Positions 61,419 to 64,000 of a DNA stretch of 64,000 nt are shown one piece after another. The position numbers and the translations under genes were made by a program. The stretch's first letter is position 1. Every line of letters starts with the position of its first letter. The notes beneath the pieces are model-generated. The model was given only the letters and a program-made list of their open reading frames with translations. It did not search any database and was not told where the DNA came from. Origin of the DNA: an uncultured Bacteroidia bacterium. Its GTDB lineage: Bacteria > Bacteroidota > Bacteroidia > Bacteroidales > UBA932. The DNA is taken from NCBI GenBank assembly GCA_902790635.1, contig CADASN010000008.1:1-64000 (forward strand), given 5' to 3'.

Positions 61419-63536
61419 ATGCGTCACGGTTTCCTCTTTCTGTTGTTTCTCTCCACCCTGCTTTCCGCTGCCGAACCTTTCAAGTTCGGAACGGCCGTCC
61501 GGCCGGACGGCCAGACCCTCTATGTGGACGGTACGGGTATCCTGCTGAACGGTGAATATGTCCTTCCCGTGATGGGCGAGATCCATTTCAGCCGCGTCCC
61601 GGAGCAGGACTGGCGGCGGGAGATCCGCAAGATGCAGGCCGGCGGCATCGACATCGCCGCCTGCTATATCTTCTGGAACCATCATGAGGCCGCGGAAGGA
61701 CAGATCGACTGGAGCGGCAACCGCAACCTGCGGGAGTTCCTGGAGATCTGCCGCGACTGCGACATGAAGGTCGTGCTGCGCGTGGGGCCGTTCTGCCACG
61801 GCGAAGTGTATCTCGGCGGCATCCCGGAGTGGGTGGTGGACAAGGCCTTGGCGGATCCGGAGCAGTACAGGCTCCGCTCCACGGCCCCCGGCTTCATCGA
61901 GGCCATTTCCCGTTTCTACGATGCCATCGGGGCGCAGGCGGAGGGATTGCTCTGGAAGGACGGCGGTCCGGTGATCGGCGTGCAGGTGGACAACGAGAGC
62001 AGCGGCCCGTGGCCGTATTTCGCCGCGCTCAAGCGGGCGATCATCGCTGCCGGGATGGATGTGCCGTTCTACACGCGTACGGGCTGGCCGCAGATGGAGG
62101 GCCCGGCGGTGTTCGGGGAGATCCTGCCGCTCTACGGAGACTACGCCGACGGCTTCTGGGACCGGGAACTCACCGAGATGCCCGGCGCTTACCGGGCGGC
62201 ATTCCGTTTCCGGGACAGCCGCCTGTCGGCGGTCATCGCGACCGAGGTGTTCGGCACGGACCAGAGCACGGAGATGAAAGCCGAGGACCGGGCGTACCCT
62301 TACCTGACCTGCGAGCTCGGCGGGGGGATGATGCCTTCCTATCACCGCAGGATCCATATCTTCGACCGGGACGCCCTGGCGCTGGCCATCTGCAAGCTGG
62401 GGTCGGGCAGCAATCTGCCGGGCTACTACATGTACCACGGCGGGACGAACCCTTATTGTGCGGAGCACTCGATGGCGGAGTTCCAGGCATCCAAGTACAC
62501 CGACTGGAACGACATGCCCCACATGACGTATGATTTCCAGGCGCCGCTTGGCGAAATGGGGCAACCCAACCAGTCCTACCATTATCTCCGCCTGCTGCAC
62601 CAGATGCTTCGCGACTGGGGCGGGGAACTGGCTCCGCTGCGTCCGGAGATCGCGGATGCCGGGCGGGACGGTCTGCGCACAGCGACACGCAGCGACGGCG
62701 GCAAAGGCTTCGTCTTTGTCAACAACTATGAGCGCCTGGCTGCCCTGGGCGAGAAGCGCTGGACCTTCTGCGGGCAGGAACTGACCGTGCCGGAGGGGGC
62801 GAGTTTCTGCTTCCCTTTTGGGCTGGATTTCAGGAAATTGCATATTGACTGGGCCACGGTGCAGCCCTTCTGCAAGCTGCGCCGGGCACTGTATTTTACA
62901 GCCGTCGAAGGGATCGAGCCCGTCCTCAAGCTCAACGGAAAGGAATACCGCCCCCGGCTGGACAAACCCTTCCGCGTGAAGGGAGTCAAGATCGTCGTGA
63001 TGAGCCCGGCGCGGGCCCTGCAGGCCTACAAGGTCTCCGACCGGAAAGTCCGCTTCAGCGAAGGCATTCTTTACCGGAACGGTCGTCGCCTCGTCGAGGA
63101 GCGCTGGGAAAGCGGTGCGCCGGTGGAGCTGGAGGCGCTGGCCCCTGCCGGCCCCGTTAGGTCCATTTCCCTGGGCAAGCAAGGCGTGGCGGAGCAGCCT
63201 GCGGAGGCGGATTTTGACGCCGCGGCTGTCTGGAAGATCCGCCTTCCGGAACTTCCGGAGCCGGAGGACTGGTTCCTGGAGATCGACTACGACGGTGACG
63301 TGGCCCGCGTCTATGCGGACGGCCGCCTGGTCGAGGATAATTTCTGGAACGGGCGCAAGATGCTTGTGCGGGTCAGCGACCTGGCCGGCAAGGACGCGGA
63401 GCTGCGCATCCTGCCCCTGCGCAAAGATGCTCCCATCTACCTGCAGCCCGGCCAGCGTGCCGTGCTGGACGCTGCTCCCGGCGAGACGCTGCTCGCCCTG
63501 CGCGGCGTCCGGCTGTTGCACCGGGTTACAAAATAG
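61419..63536 (+). CDS. GH35 beta-galactosidase-like glycoside hydrolase
   Basis: A 705-residue secreted enzyme with a signal peptide (MRHGFLFLLFLSTLLSAA). GH35 motifs: PVMGEIHFSRVPEQDW, CYIFWNHHEAAEGQIDW, VVLRVGPFCHGE, and VIGVQVDNES (the acid/base Glu in DNE), followed by CELGGGMMPSYHRR, where the nucleophile Glu is expected. The final 150 residues form a beta-sandwich with LEIDYDGDVARVYADGRLV. It probably removes terminal beta-linked galactose. It lies 11 bp after the DUF5107 gene. Confidence 0.9.
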   Translation: MRHGFLFLLFLSTLLSAAEPFKFGTAVRPDGQTLYVDGTGILLNGEYVLPVMGEIHFSRVPEQDWRREIRKMQAGGIDIAACYIFWNHHEAAEGQIDWSGNRNLREFLEICRDCDMKVVLRVGPFCHGEVYLGGIPEWVVDKALADPEQYRLRSTAPGFIEAISRFYDAIGAQAEGLLWKDGGPVIGVQVDNESSGPWPYFAALKRAIIAAGMDVPFYTRTGWPQMEGPAVFGEILPLYGDYADGFWDRELTEMPGAYRAAFRFRDSRLSAVIATEVFGTDQSTEMKAEDRAYPYLTCELGGGMMPSYHRRIHIFDRDALALAICKLGSGSNLPGYYMYHGGTNPYCAEHSMAEFQASKYTDWNDMPHMTYDFQAPLGEMGQPNQSYHYLRLLHQMLRDWGGELAPLRPEIADAGRDGLRTATRSDGGKGFVFVNNYERLAALGEKRWTFCGQELTVPEGASFCFPFGLDFRKLHIDWATVQPFCKLRRALYFTAVEGIEPVLKLNGKEYRPRLDKPFRVKGVKIVVMSPARALQAYKVSDRKVRFSEGILYRNGRRLVEERWESGAPVELEALAPAGPVRSISLGKQGVAEQPAEADFDAAAVWKIRLPELPEPEDWFLEIDYDGDVARVYADGRLVEDNFWNGRKMLVRVSDLAGKDAELRILPLRKDAPIYLQPGQRAVLDAAPGETLLALRGVRLLHRVTK

Positions 63537-63542
63537 GCCCTG

Positions 63543-64000
63543 TCAGGGCCGGAAGTCCGGCTCCACGTAGTTCTGCAGGCTCCCGCAGACGGCGGCGGAG
63601 AAGCGCATCGCCGTGGGGACGAGCAGCCCCCAGTCGGCTTCGGAGAGCCGCCGGAGCCTTTCCCGGGTGAAGCCTTGCCGGAGGATACCATAGAGGATCC
63701 CGGCGTTGAAATTGTCCCCGGCGCCGATGGTGGAGAGCACCTGCGCGACCGGCGCGGTCGGGAAAACGGCGTGCACGCCTGGCGAGAAGACTTCCGCCGG
63801 CTGTGCGCCTTTCGTGCAGATGTAGTTGGGGCAGCGCGGGGCGATGTGCTCCCGGTACACCCGGGCGGGATCCGGGTCGCCCCAGAGGTTCTCGATATCC
63901 TCGTCCGATGCGCGGACGATGTCGCACAAGGCGATGTTTTCCTCGACCGTGCGGGAATCGGCCGGATGGTTCTTCCGGAAATTGATGTCGTAGTAGATGA
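63543..64000 (-). CDS. PfkB family carbohydrate kinase, C-terminal part (cut by window edge)
   Basis: The last 151 residues of a ribokinase/fructokinase-type sugar kinase; the N-terminus lies beyond the right edge. It reads YYDINFRKNH (substrate-side), then GADPARV-like text and KGAQPAEVF, and the family signature STIGAGDNFNAGILYG, in which the Asp of GAGD is the catalytic base. It converges on the GH35 gene with 6 bp between stops, and suggests that a released sugar is phosphorylated by its product. Confidence 0.9.
   Translation of the reverse strand, partial: IYYDINFRKNHPADSRTVEENIALCDIVRASDEDIENLWGDPDPARVYREHIAPRCPNYICTKGAQPAEVFSPGVHAVFPTAPVAQVLSTIGAGDNFNAGILYGILRQGFTRERLRRLSEADWGLLVPTAMRFSAAVCGSLQNYVEPDFRP

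Noticed and set aside
63537-63551. Palindrome GGCCCTGTCAGGGCC between GH35 and the PfkB kinase gene as a terminator
   Set aside because: The stem is short and has no T-tract; it may end both transcripts, but the evidence is too weak to list.

Overview
The window comes from a high-GC member of the phylum Bacteroidota, most likely order Bacteroidales. The evidence is the complete Bat aerotolerance operon, a ParC-type topoisomerase of Bacteroidetes length, the steroid 5-alpha-reductase/flavin-reductase gene pair, GH106 and GH35 enzymes beside a DUF5107/TPR protein, and repeated TAnnTTTG -7 boxes just upstream of start codons instead of Shine-Dalgarno sites. The family cannot be fixed from this sequence alone. 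Coding density is very high, neighbouring genes often overlap by 1-20 bp, and no stretch over about 210 bp lacks a gene.

Layout. 1-810: start of tuf preceded by tRNA-Thr(TGT), Tyr, Gly and Thr(GGT), the same order as the tufB operon of E. coli. 834-6034: ssb, two tandem paralogous MFS transporters and dxs. 6115-9853: aroK facing aroE, a SpoU/TrmH-type rRNA methyltransferase and lysS. 9881-14374: five tightly overlapping genes (steroid 5-alpha-reductase family protein, Old-Yellow-Enzyme reductase, two short-chain dehydrogenases, a PCMD-domain protein) that look like a steroid or bile-acid reduction operon. 14462-16989: recJ and a membrane protein. 17076-24043: a six-gene minus-strand operon exbB-exbD-tonB-like-pseudouridine synthase-era-parC. 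24282-32936: a small exported protein and the moxR-DUF58-batA-batB-batC-batD/E operon, in which BatD and BatE are fused. 32963-43987: truA, a peptidase S66 lipoprotein, a giant alpha-2-macroglobulin-like protein, folC, a PurM/PurL-like protein and a PIN-PhoH protein. 44044-48001: ppdK and an iron-sulfur aldo/keto reductase. 48119-50833: an AT-richer two-gene island (lipoprotein and subtilisin-like lipoprotein) bounded by 101-bp direct repeats made of the 3' end of the neighbouring DUF389 gene. 52362-64000: two SGNH hydrolases, a methionine-sulfoxide reductase, and a sugar-use cluster (GH106, sugar porter, DUF5107/TPR, GH35, PfkB kinase).

The most unusual signals are: (1) a palindromic element of about 160-200 bp found twice, 52 kb apart, each time inside a protein-coding gene, in the same orientation and reading frame relative to the host gene, so that both proteins carry the same extra peptide; (2) the direct-repeat island that rebuilt the end of the DUF389 gene; (3) the steroid-reduction-like operon; (4) a second, 28-bp dispersed repeat, in frame in a transporter and present again, with paired stem changes, between genes.
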